From NCBI RefSeq assembly GCF_020037125.1, contig NZ_JAIQDG010000019.1:62001-126000 (forward strand): a stretch of 64,000 bases of DNA. Direction: 5' to 3'. The notes beneath the pieces were generated by a model. The model made no database searches and was not told the origin of the DNA. It was given only the letters and a program-made list of their open reading frames with translations. Source of the stretch: Myxococcus sp. RHSTA-1-4. GTDB taxonomy: Bacteria; Myxococcota; Myxococcia; Myxococcales; Myxococcaceae. The position numbers were made by a program, and so were the translations under genes. Positions 48,265 through 56,203 of the stretch are shown here, piece after piece. Numbering within the stretch: the stretch's first letter is position 1; the number at the start of each line of letters is the position of its first letter.

Positions 48265-48429
48265 TCACTCGGCCGCGTGCCAACCGCCCCACGCTTCCTC
48301 GCCGTAGCCCCAACGGGTGCTCACGGAACCTTCCGCCTGGCTCACGCCATCCGACTCGTTGTCATCCCCCCGGTCCACATAGGGGAGGCCCTCATCGTCC
48401 ATGTACGTGGTGTCATCGTGCTGAACCAT
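48265..48429 (-). CDS. Small acidic protein (54 aa)
   Basis: ATG 48429 preceded by AGAGGAG. The product starts MVQHDDTTYMDDEGLPYVDR and ends YGEEAWGGWHAAE; it is very acidic (about a quarter Asp/Glu), with no hydrophobic segment. No family recognised. Might be an acidic regulator or a DNA-mimic type peptide, but this is only composition. Free-standing. Confidence 0.45.
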   Translation of the reverse strand: MVQHDDTTYMDDEGLPYVDRGDDNESDGVSQAEGSVSTRWGYGEEAWGGWHAAE

Positions 48430-48904
48430 GCTCGGCTCCTCTGGTGCGCGCTCCGTCTGGCGAAGGTGGACGGCCTGTTGATGGCTCGCCTCCCCGTGGG
48501 CGCCCCTCTTTCGGTCGACTCGGGCCCACCCCATGTGGTGCCCGACCACTCAAGCGTTGACCGATTTACCGAAGATTCTGGCCATGTCGCTTCGCGTTGT
48601 AAAGCCCTTGGGGCATCAAAGTTTCGGGCGCCTCCCCCGCCGTATGCCCGCCCGCCTGCCCAGAGCCAATCAGCCCTGTAAATACGGACACTTGAAACCG
48701 TCACCCGTCGGACAATGGCGGCGACAATCGTACAGGGTAGGGCCGCCCCTTCACCGGCGGAAGCTCTACACGATTGACGGACCCCTCATTTTCAAGCCCG
48801 TGCCTGGAAGGGGTTCACATCAGTAAATGCGTGCGCAGGTCGGTCCCCCTCCAGCGGACCTCCACTTCGTGCTTCAGTGCCGGACACGCGCCGCCGCACA
48901 GCGC

Positions 48905-48932
48905 TTGATTCGCGAATCACCCCTGTTAGGGT
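48905..48932 (+). promoter_or_regulatory. Putative sigma-70-type promoter of the Fe-S oxidoreductase gene
   Basis: TTGATT (48905-48910) and TAGGGT (48927-48932) with 16-bp spacing, 78 bases before the start at 49011. The -10 resembles the AAGGGT of the Myxococcus vegA promoter. The rest of the gap 48430-49010 contains no gene that I can support. Confidence 0.35.
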
Positions 48933-49010
48933 TGACCAGAACTCGAGATTTGCCGCGCCGCGGCAACCGGGCCTTCGTCGCCGCGCGCCCCCAGAGGTCC
49001 CCAGAGTCCC

Positions 49011-51218
49011 ATGAGTCCCATCATCACCGGCCTATTGCTCGCCGTCGCCATCCCCATCTTCGTGATGACCATGTCCGGTCGTATCGGCGTGCTCCTCGCG
49101 ATGAAGAAGGAGAACCGGCTCGACCACATCCCCGAGCGCATCAAGCGGCTCGTGCTCTTCGGCCTCGGCCAGAAGCGCATGGTGGATCCGGAGGAGTTCA
49201 CCCCGGGCCTGATGCACGTCTTCATCTACGCCGCCTTCATGGTGCTGGCGCTGCGGACCCTCATGCTCTTCGCCATGGGCTTCTCGTCCACGGCGCTGGA
49301 GGTGCTGACCGACCTGGGCGCCCCCTTCTGGGCGGACCAGGCGGCGCTGCTCGGCCTCTACAAGGTCTACCTGCTGGCCAAGGACGTGGTGGCCGCGCTC
49401 GCCCTGCTGGGCTGCGCCTACTTCGTCTGGACGCGCTGGAAGGTGAAGCCGGACCGCATGACGGTCTCCTGGGAGGCCTACCTCATCCTGGGCTTCATCT
49501 CCGGCCTGATGATTACCGAGTTCCTCTTCGGCGGCAGCCACATGGTGGCCGCGAACGCCGCGGCGGCGAAGATGGGTGCCACGCAGGTGCCGCAGGCCGC
49601 GTCGGCGCTCGTCTGGTGGGAGCCCGTCACCAGCGCGGTGGGCCTGGCGATGATGCCGCTCGGTGAGTCGGCCGCTCACATGGTGGGCGCGGCCGGCTTC
49701 TGGATTCACCTCGGCATCATCCTGACGTTCCTGAACTTCCTCCCCGTGGGGAAGCACTTCCACATCATCACCGGCCTGCCCAACGTCTTCTTCCAGCGCA
49801 CCCACTCCACCGGCAAGCTGCCCACGCCGAACCTGGAGAAGGAGGAGTTCGGCGCCGCCACGGTGAAGGACCTCACCTGGAAGCAGGGCCTGGACCTGTA
49901 CTCCTGCACCGAGTGCGGCCGCTGCCAGACGCACTGCCCCACGTACATCACCGGCAAGCCGCTCACGCACAAGGGCGTCAACCAGGACCTGAAGCACTGG
50001 ATCTGGGACCACGAGCAGTGGGTGGAGGAGGGCTTCGGCCCCGGCAGGACGAAGGAGCCGCTGCCCGAAATCGTCGGCACGGCGCTGAAGGCGGAGACGG
50101 TGTGGGCGTGCACGAGCTGCGGCTGGTGCGAGCAGGCCTGCCCGGTGTTCATCGAGAACGTGCCGCGCCTCATCGACATGCGCCGCTACCAGGTGCAGGT
50201 GAAGGCGGAGTTCCCGCCGGAAATCCAGCGCGTGTTCGAGGGCATCGAGCGCCAGGGCAACCCCTGGGGCCTGGGCCAGGACCGGCGCGACGAGTGGGCC
50301 GAGGACCTGGCGCTGCCGACGTGGGGCGACGGCGGCGGCCCGTACGAGTACCTCTTCTTCGTGGGCTGCGCGGGCAGCTACGACGACAAGCAGAAGAAGG
50401 TCAGCCGCGCGCTGGTGAAAATCATGCGCGAGGCGGGCGTGTCCTTCGCCACGCTGTCCAAGCAGGAGATGTGCAACGGCGACTCCGCGCGCCGCATGGG
50501 CAACGAGTACCTCTTCCAGTCGATGGCCAGGACGAACGTCGAGACGTGGAACTCGATGGGCGTGAAGGCGGTCATCACCCAGTGCCCGCACTGCTTCAAC
50601 ACCATCAAGAACGAGTACCCGGAGTTCGGCGGTGAGTACCGCGTCATCAACCACACGCAGCTCATCAACGAGCTGCTGAAGGAGAAGCGCATCAAGCTCT
50701 CCCAGGTGATGAACACGAAGCTCACGTACCACGACCCCTGCTACCTGGGCCGGCACAACGGCGTGTACGACGCGCCGCGCGAGGTGCTCAACGCCATCCC
50801 CGGGCTGGAGGTGGTGGAGATGCAGCGCAGCAAGCGCGAGGGCTTCTGCTGCGGCGCGGGTGGCGGGCGCATGTGGATGGAGGAGCACATCGGCACGCGC
50901 ATCAACCACAACCGCCTGAACGAGGCGGCGCTGACGCTGAAGCACGCCGAGGACCCGTCCACGCCGTACCCCGATGCCACGGACAAGAAGAAGCCGGGCA
51001 TGGTGGGCGACTACAAGGACAAGGGCGGCACCGGCGTGGTGGCGGTGGCGTGCCCGTTCTGCTCGACGATGCTCAAGGACGCGGTCAACGACACCGGCCG
51101 CGAGGAGAACATCAAGGTCAGGGACATCACCGAGCTGGTGGCCGACGCGATGGTGGAGACCCGCACCGGCGCGGGCACCGTGACGCCCGGCGTGTCGGTG
51201 AGCGCCAAGCCGGAGTGA
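49011..51218 (+). CDS. Membrane Fe-S oxidoreductase (HdrD/GlpC-like, ETF:quinone type)
   Basis: A 735-aa protein. The N-terminal 260 residues form about six helices (IITGLLLAVAIPIFVMTMSG; HVFIYAAFMVLALRTLMLFA), likely a haem b or quinone-binding anchor. Then two 4Fe-4S motifs: CTECGRCQTHCPTY (about residue 302) and CTSCGWCEQACPVF (about 370), and two CCG-type cysteine domains (GCAGSYDDKQ...CPHCF; YHDPCYLGRHNG...GFCCGAGGG, CPFCSTM). This layout fits membrane-bound Fe-S oxidoreductases that pass electrons from electron-transfer flavoprotein or lactate-type donors to menaquinone. No etf genes are in the window. Confidence 0.87.
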   Translation: MSPIITGLLLAVAIPIFVMTMSGRIGVLLAMKKENRLDHIPERIKRLVLFGLGQKRMVDPEEFTPGLMHVFIYAAFMVLALRTLMLFAMGFSSTALEVLTDLGAPFWADQAALLGLYKVYLLAKDVVAALALLGCAYFVWTRWKVKPDRMTVSWEAYLILGFISGLMITEFLFGGSHMVAANAAAAKMGATQVPQAASALVWWEPVTSAVGLAMMPLGESAAHMVGAAGFWIHLGIILTFLNFLPVGKHFHIITGLPNVFFQRTHSTGKLPTPNLEKEEFGAATVKDLTWKQGLDLYSCTECGRCQTHCPTYITGKPLTHKGVNQDLKHWIWDHEQWVEEGFGPGRTKEPLPEIVGTALKAETVWACTSCGWCEQACPVFIENVPRLIDMRRYQVQVKAEFPPEIQRVFEGIERQGNPWGLGQDRRDEWAEDLALPTWGDGGGPYEYLFFVGCAGSYDDKQKKVSRALVKIMREAGVSFATLSKQEMCNGDSARRMGNEYLFQSMARTNVETWNSMGVKAVITQCPHCFNTIKNEYPEFGGEYRVINHTQLINELLKEKRIKLSQVMNTKLTYHDPCYLGRHNGVYDAPREVLNAIPGLEVVEMQRSKREGFCCGAGGGRMWMEEHIGTRINHNRLNEAALTLKHAEDPSTPYPDATDKKKPGMVGDYKDKGGTGVVAVACPFCSTMLKDAVNDTGREENIKVRDITELVADAMVETRTGAGTVTPGVSVSAKPE

Positions 51219-51272
51219 GCCAGGCCGGTGGCGGGGCCGGGCTCATGAAAGCCCGCCCGTCACCGTGAGACG

Positions 51273-51311
51273 AAGGCCCGGAGGCTTCCACCGCGAAGCC
51301 CCGGGCCTTTG
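51273..51311 (+). terminator. Rho-independent-like terminator
   Basis: AAGGCCCGG(A)GGCTTC pairs with GAAGCC(C)CGGGCCTT, closed by CCACCGC, and followed by TTGTCATT. Symmetric enough to serve the convergent ankyrin gene as well. Confidence 0.75.
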
Positions 51312-51329
51312 TCATTCCGGAGGACGGGC

Positions 51330-51800
51330 TCAGCGCTTGTGGGGCTTCTCCGAGCGGAGGGCCCGCTCCAGCCGCCTCGTGGGCCCGTCATCACCCAGCT
51401 TGCCGGCCACGTACGCGCCCGCGGAGGCGAGCTTGCGGCGCAGGTCGTCCGGCGGCGGCACGTCGGGCTCGGTGCGCAGGTCGGTGATGCCCACGCCGGA
51501 CAGCAGCGTGCGCGCCAGGTCGCGCTCGTCGTCCCTGGCGTGGGGGAGCAGCAGCTTGCAGACCTCGGCGTGCCCGTGGGCGGCGGCCATGATGAGCGCG
51601 GGCTCGCCGAGGCTGTCCGTCAGCTCGGGGTCCGCACCCGCCTCCAGCAGCAGGCGCACGATGTCGGCCCGGCCCGCGCGGGCGGCGGCCATCAGCGGCG
51701 TGCGCCCCTCCGCGTCGAACGGGTTGGGGTCCGCCCCGGCGGCGAGCTTGGACTTCACGGCCTCGCGGTCACCCGCGAGCACTGCATCGAACAGGGACAT
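51330..51800 (-). CDS. Ankyrin-repeat protein
   Basis: A 156-aa cytoplasmic protein with three ankyrin repeats over residues 1-95: FDAVLAGDREAVKSKLAAGA, EGRTPLMAAARAGRADIVRL and LLEAGADPELTDSLGEPALI followed by MAAAHGHAEVCKLLLPHA. The C-terminal 60 residues are helical and basic. A protein-binding adaptor; partner unknown. ATG 51800 with GGAGG upstream. Convergent with the Fe-S oxidoreductase gene. Confidence 0.88.
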   Translation of the reverse strand: MSLFDAVLAGDREAVKSKLAAGADPNPFDAEGRTPLMAAARAGRADIVRLLLEAGADPELTDSLGEPALIMAAAHGHAEVCKLLLPHARDDERDLARTLLSGVGITDLRTEPDVPPPDDLRRKLASAGAYVAGKLGDDGPTRRLERALRSEKPHKR

Positions 51801-51949
51801 CACCCACCTCCGCCGGGGCAGCATCGCGCCTCGCGAGCCCGGACGCCAGCGGCCCCCCTCCACCGGAGGCAGCGCGGCCAGCCAGGCGAGCCTCGCTCCG
51901 CGCGGGCCCTGACGCACATGCGGCGCACGGGCCCGCGCCGCCTCACGGC

Positions 51950-52924
51950 CTACATCGGCCCGTAGGAAGGCTCCGCGGCGCTGGGCACCGAGAGCGACAC
52001 CGAGCTCGTCGCGCCACCGGTGTCGACACTGGCGCGGTAGATGCCCGGGTCGCCGCCGCTCGCGTCCGCGAGGAGGAAGCCGAGCTGATTGGAGCGCGTC
52101 CAGCTCGGCCATGTCTCCTGCACGCGCGCGTCCGTGAGGTCCGTCACCCGCCGCCCCACGGCCACGTTGCCGGCGGTGAGGCCCGCCACGTAGATGCGGA
52201 CGCTGCCGGAGGACAGGCGCCCGTCGAAGGCCACCTGCGAGCCGCTCGGGGACACCGCCACACGGTTCTCCACCGCCAGCACCTCGTTGCCCAGCGAGCT
52301 GTAGATGATGGTCGACCCGTCGAGCGGCACGCGCGCAATCCGGTCGAGCTGCCGCAGGCCGCTGCCCGCGGGCGCGAGCACCGCGCTCCCGTTGGGGAGG
52401 AAGGACGGCGCGCCGTAGGAGATGGTCGTGTTGGGCGTGAGCTCCTGGAAGCCGCTGCCGTCCGTGTTCACCCGCCCCAGCGAGGTGACGGAGCTGTTGG
52501 CCGTCGAGTAGACGAAGACGACGCTGCGGCCGTCGGGGCTGAAGGTCGGCGTGCGGAAGTTGGTGCAGCCGCGCGGGCACGCCGCGTCTCCCGAGGTGAA
52601 CAGCGTGGCCGCGGGCCCACCCGTGGTGGGCACCGTCTGCAAGGAGGTGGTGGTCCCGGTGCGCTGGACGAAGACCACGCTGCGCGCGTCGCGCGACACG
52701 GAAGGCCAGTACACGCCGCCCACCGTCGTCAGCCGCTGCGGGCTGTTGGGGTCCCCCTCGTCGTCCACCACGAAGACGTTGCGGTCGTCCTCGCGCACGA
52801 AGGCGAAGCCCCGGGTGAAGAGGACGTCACCGATGGTGCCGCCACCGCCGTCATCCAGGGGCTCACACGCCCCCAGCAAGCCCACCGCCAGCACTCCGCC
52901 GAGGAACCGCCGCATGCCCTTCAT
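51950..52924 (-). CDS. TolB/PD40-type beta-propeller lipoprotein
   Basis: A 324-aa lipoprotein: signal MKGMRRFLGGVLAVGLLGAC with lipobox LGAC (Cys20). The mature part is built of WD40-like PD40 repeats with the recurring pattern WPSVSRDARSVVFVQRTG, TPTFSPDGRSVVFVYSTA and VAVSPSGSQVAFDGRLSS, giving roughly five to six propeller blades. Myxobacterial proteins of this kind are surface-exposed binding scaffolds. I start at ATG 52924; the frame extends to 53011 without a signal. Confidence 0.82.
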   Translation of the reverse strand: MKGMRRFLGGVLAVGLLGACEPLDDGGGGTIGDVLFTRGFAFVREDDRNVFVVDDEGDPNSPQRLTTVGGVYWPSVSRDARSVVFVQRTGTTTSLQTVPTTGGPAATLFTSGDAACPRGCTNFRTPTFSPDGRSVVFVYSTANSSVTSLGRVNTDGSGFQELTPNTTISYGAPSFLPNGSAVLAPAGSGLRQLDRIARVPLDGSTIIYSSLGNEVLAVENRVAVSPSGSQVAFDGRLSSGSVRIYVAGLTAGNVAVGRRVTDLTDARVQETWPSWTRSNQLGFLLADASGGDPGIYRASVDTGGATSSVSLSVPSAAEPSYGPM

Positions 52925-53024
52925 CGCTGTCGCTCCGCTTTCCGGCCTGTTCGAGTGCCCCGTACTACAGGGCGCGCCGGGTCGGACGTCAACGCGTCGC
53001 GGGAGATTCAATGTCCGCGGCGGG

Positions 53025-53552
53025 TCAGCGGTTGAGCTTCTGCAGCTCGTTGCGGCACATATTGCACAGCGAAAGCTGCTTGCGGTCGCAGTCCTGGGGC
53101 GTCTGGGCGAAGAACATGACGCACCGGGGGTCCTCGCAGTAGGACAGCCCGAGCAGGTGCCCGGCCTGGTGCACCACCTCCGACTGGATGCGGCGCCGCA
53201 GGTGGTCGCCGTCCGCGCCCTGGCGCAGGCGGAAGAGGCTCACCACCGCCGTGTGGGACTCACGGTCCGCCTCGCCGAAGACGAAGGGCGAGTCGGGGAC
53301 GAAGAGGTCCACGTCGGTGATGCCCATCACGGCCGTCTGCCCGGGCTCCAGCATCGGAGTGAGCCGCCGCATGATGGCGTTGCAGTGGTACTGCCCCCGG
53401 TCCTTGTTGAAGGCGTAGGCCGGAGAGGGAAGGGCCGTCTTCGACACCACCGCCTGGACGCCCATGTGCGTCGCCAGCGGATCCTGCAAGTCCCTCAGGA
53501 GGGAGGCCGGTGGGCTACCCACGGAGACCAGCAGGAGCGTCTTCTGCGGCAT
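53025..53552 (-). CDS. Archaemetzincin-like protein with altered catalytic site
   Basis: A 175-aa archaemetzincin relative. The family zinc motif HExxHxxGxxHC appears as HQAGHLLGLSYC: the catalytic Glu is Gln (codon CAG) and the third zinc His is Tyr (TAC). The structural zinc part is kept: CEDPRCVMFFAQ and, near the C-terminus, LCNMCRNEL. The N-terminal half shows the family strand-helix order (VMGITDVDLFVPDSPFVFGE). It is thus probably not an active peptidase, or acts differently. Start ATG 53552; 53570 is possible. No signal peptide. Confidence 0.82.
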   Translation of the reverse strand: MPQKTLLLVSVGSPPASLLRDLQDPLATHMGVQAVVSKTALPSPAYAFNKDRGQYHCNAIMRRLTPMLEPGQTAVMGITDVDLFVPDSPFVFGEADRESHTAVVSLFRLRQGADGDHLRRRIQSEVVHQAGHLLGLSYCEDPRCVMFFAQTPQDCDRKQLSLCNMCRNELQKLNR

Positions 53553-53615
53553 CGGGCCACCGTCCTTCATGCACGCGGACGGACGCGCTTGCTACCGCGT
53601 CCCCCCGGAGCGGAT

Positions 53616-53689
53616 TGGCTGGGGCGCAAGGATTCGAACCTTGATAATCAGAGTCAAAGTCTGATGTCCTGCCATTAGACGACGCCCCA
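53616..53689 (-). tRNA. tRNA-Gln (TTG anticodon)
   Basis: A 74-nt cloverleaf on the minus strand. Acceptor TGGGGCG pairs with CGCCCCA, anticodon loop CTTTGAC (anticodon TTG, decoding CAA), T-arm with GGTTCGAATCC, and an encoded CCA at the 3' end (53616-53618). No integrase or direct repeat is visible at its 3' side within the window. Confidence 0.95.
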
Positions 53690-53914
53690 GCAGGTTCGCA
53701 CGTGTGCTTCTGGTGTCCGATTCTACGGCATCCGGACGGGCTCGGGAACCCACCCTGACATGGAAGTCGAACGCTGTCCGCCATCGGACCCGCTCCGGCC
53801 GGGGCTTCCGGGCGTGGATCTGCCCGGGAAGCCCCAGAACCCGGGCCCGGCGTCGCTCTCCGCTTGAACCTGGAGTGAAAACGCCCGGCCAGCAGCCGAG
53901 CGCCCCGGTGGGAG

Positions 53915-53942
53915 GGCGCCGTGCCGCCCCGGGCACGGCGCC
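53915..53942 (-). terminator. Perfect hairpin after the rtcB-like gene
   Basis: GGCGCCGTGCC pairs with GGCACGGCGCC around the 6-nt loop, 29 bases beyond the stop of the minus-strand RtcB gene. No T-tract. Confidence 0.5.
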
Positions 53943-53970
53943 GGTGGGGTGCCCCGGGCGGCGCCCTCGC

Positions 53971-55128
53971 TCAGCCCTTGAGGACGGCGATGGGGGTGAG
54001 GCGCCGGAGGGGGGTGACGAGGTCGGCCTCGTCCTCCAGTACCTCGGTGATGTCCCGGTAGGCGGCCGGGGCCTCCTCGACCAGGGACGAGGCCCGGCCC
54101 CGGTCGTACACCACCCGGCGCAGTGCGTGCTCCAGCGCGGCCGGGCGGATGCGGGCACGGGCCTCGCTCCGCGTGAGGACGCGCCCCGCCCCGTGTGAGC
54201 AGGAGCGGAAGGCGCGCGGCTCGCCCCGGCCCTCCACCACGTAGGACGCCGTGCCCATGGAGCCGGGGATGAGCCCCCGCTGCCCTGCCTCCAGGCCCAC
54301 CGCGCCCTTGCGGTGCACGAGCAGCGCGCGGCCGAAGTGCACCTCCTCGGCGACATGGTTGTGGTGCACGTCCACGGTGGACTCCGGATCCGGAGCCACG
54401 CCGAGCGCCTCGGACACCCTCTCCACCGCGCGCGCGGCGATGGCGTCGCGGTTGGCCCGGGCGAAGCGGCAGGCCCACCCGGTGTCGGCGAGGCAGGCGA
54501 TGCCCTCGGGCGCGTGCGTGCTCAGTCCGGGCAGGCTGCCCTCCCCGAGCGCCCGGGCCACGCGCAGGTGGTGGTCGGCGATGGCGGCCCCCACCCCGCG
54601 CGAGCCCGTGTGCAGCAGCAGCCAGACGTTTCCCTCCGCGTCCCGGTCCAGCTCGAGGAAGTGGTTGCCTCCGCCCAGGGTGCCCAGGTGTCGCGGCGCC
54701 AGCCGCTCCCACGCGTGGCGCAGCTTCTGGGTGGACAGGGGCGGGGACTCCAGCTCGGGTGGAAGTGGCACGCCCCGGCCCCGATGGATTGCGTCACCTA
54801 CCGGCACCTCCCGGGCCAGGCGCGCCAGCAGGGGTTCCAGCACGTCGCGGCCGAGGGGCGTCTCCGGAGTGGGGAAACGGTACGCGCTCACGCCGCAGCC
54901 CAGGTCACCGCCCAGCGCTCCGGGCACGACGTGGTGCCCGGTGGCGAAGACGGTGCCCACGGCGACGCCCGAGGACACGTGGACGTCCGGCATCGCGGCC
55001 ACATGCTCGACGGTGTAGGGCTGGGCGGCGATGTGCCGGAGCTGCTTCTCCGCGCCCGGTGGCAGCGCGCGGGCCCAGACGAGGATGGGCACGGCTCCGG
55101 GCTCCGCCGGGAGGATGCGGGGCATCAT
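53971..55128 (-). CDS. RtcB-family RNA ligase
   Basis: A 385-aa RtcB-type 3'-phosphate RNA ligase. Key motifs: MPDVHVSSGVAVGTVFAT, GGDLGCGV (the metal-binding Asp/Cys), GGGNHFLELDRD (NHFLE), HTGSRGVGAAIADHH, STVDVHHNHVAEEVH and the guanylation His region FRSCSHGAGRVLTRSEA. RtcB joins 2',3'-cyclic-phosphate or 3'-phosphate ends to 5'-OH ends in RNA repair and tRNA splicing. The length is on the short side but all motifs are present in order. Its ATG overlaps the rbfA stop (ATGA), so it is co-translated with a ribosome maturation factor. Confidence 0.9.
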   Translation of the reverse strand: MMPRILPAEPGAVPILVWARALPPGAEKQLRHIAAQPYTVEHVAAMPDVHVSSGVAVGTVFATGHHVVPGALGGDLGCGVSAYRFPTPETPLGRDVLEPLLARLAREVPVGDAIHRGRGVPLPPELESPPLSTQKLRHAWERLAPRHLGTLGGGNHFLELDRDAEGNVWLLLHTGSRGVGAAIADHHLRVARALGEGSLPGLSTHAPEGIACLADTGWACRFARANRDAIAARAVERVSEALGVAPDPESTVDVHHNHVAEEVHFGRALLVHRKGAVGLEAGQRGLIPGSMGTASYVVEGRGEPRAFRSCSHGAGRVLTRSEARARIRPAALEHALRRVVYDRGRASSLVEEAPAAYRDITEVLEDEADLVTPLRRLTPIAVLKG

Positions 55129-55562
55129 TGCTCACCCCCTTCCCCGTTGGCGCCGGGGTCTTCTGGCCTCCGCTCCGCCACGCCGATGTAGATGAAGCGG
55201 AGCTGTGGCACCCGCTTCATGTCGAGGTGCAGCGCGAGCTGTGAGCGCAGGTAGCCGCTCGCGCGTTCGAGCGCCTCCTGCACGGCGCGGGTGCCGGACG
55301 CCGCGGACTCCGGCGTCAGGGTGTAGCCGATGCGGACGAGCCGGCCATCCGGGGACAGCTCGAAGGAGGACAGCGAGACGCCCTCGAGCCGCGGGTCGGA
55401 CAGCTCGGAGCGGAAGAGCAGGGACACCTCCTGGAAGAGGGAGGACTGCACGCGCAGGTGGCGCGCGGACGGGTTGTCGGATGGAGACAGCGGGAACGAC
55501 GACTGCGAGGCCCTGTCGCGCCGGCGAGGCGCGCGGGGACGGCGATTCCTGGAAGAAGACAT
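55125..55562 (-). CDS. rbfA: Ribosome-binding factor A
   Basis: A 145-aa protein with a basic disordered N-terminus (SSSRNRRPRAPRRRDRASQS) and the KH-like RbfA fold: RHLRVQSSLFQEVSLLFRSE, DPRLEGVSLSSFELSPDGRL, VRIGYTLTPE, ALERASGYLRSQLALHLDMK and VPQLRFIYIGV. It helps 16S rRNA 5'-end maturation and 30S assembly. It is upstream of and overlaps the rtcB-like gene; in most bacteria rbfA follows infB, which is not seen here, so this may be a second or relocated copy. Confidence 0.85.
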   Translation of the reverse strand: MSSSRNRRPRAPRRRDRASQSSFPLSPSDNPSARHLRVQSSLFQEVSLLFRSELSDPRLEGVSLSSFELSPDGRLVRIGYTLTPESAASGTRAVQEALERASGYLRSQLALHLDMKRVPQLRFIYIGVAERRPEDPGANGEGGEQ

Positions 55563-56203
55563 GAGTGGACGAACGGTTCCCAGCGGGCCGCGCGTGGGCC
55601 GCGTGCATCCCGGGCTTCACGCCACGGGAGACACGGGGCACACGCCGGCTGGTTGCACGGCGGTTACGGCTCCGCGCGCACGTGCGGCACCCGGGAAGCG
55701 GAGACCCGCTCCGTCCAGCTCAGCGACAAGGCTCAGCGAGGGAGGAGGTCACACCCGGTCAGGCGCGCACGGCGTGGAGCGACCCGAGACACCGTTCAAT
55801 ACAGTCCCCATGGCACACCTCCCGCCGCGCACCCGATTCCGGCACGGACCATCGTTCGTTCACGGGCAAGGCGCCTGCGCGCCCCGCCCACGTCAACCCG
55901 GGCACGGACGCGTGGGCCCCTGGGTTCCTGACACGTGACGTCCGCCCGGCCGGGCTCACGCTCCGGACGCCCTTCCCGCCTTGCACCCCGCGGAAGTGCC
56001 GGGCGGCCCCTGGCGTGCCGCTCCCGTCACTCCATGACCGGATACCCGCCCCGCGTGGCCACCGCGCTGTCGCATCAGCCGTGACGCCGGGGCAGATGTC
56101 ATCTGGCTACCAGACACTCTTTCCACCATCTGACGTGCAGCCCCAGGTCGGATTGGCCCGCCTGCCCTCCCGGCCTACGGAACAGTCCACGGGGGGCGAG
56201 CAC
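55563..56203. other. Gene-free intergenic region
   Basis: About 640 bp between the rbfA start and the flavoprotein start, divergent. Frames exist on both strands but their translations are low-complexity. No repeat or hairpin stands out; it presumably contains the promoters of both flanking units. Confidence 0.45.

Noticed and set aside
49032-50945. 637-aa minus-strand frame opposite the Fe-S oxidoreductase gene
   Set aside because: Antisense shadow of a well-supported gene.
53616-53689. tRNA-Gln as integration site of a mobile element
   Set aside because: No integrase gene and no direct repeat of the tRNA 3' end is seen on either side within the window.
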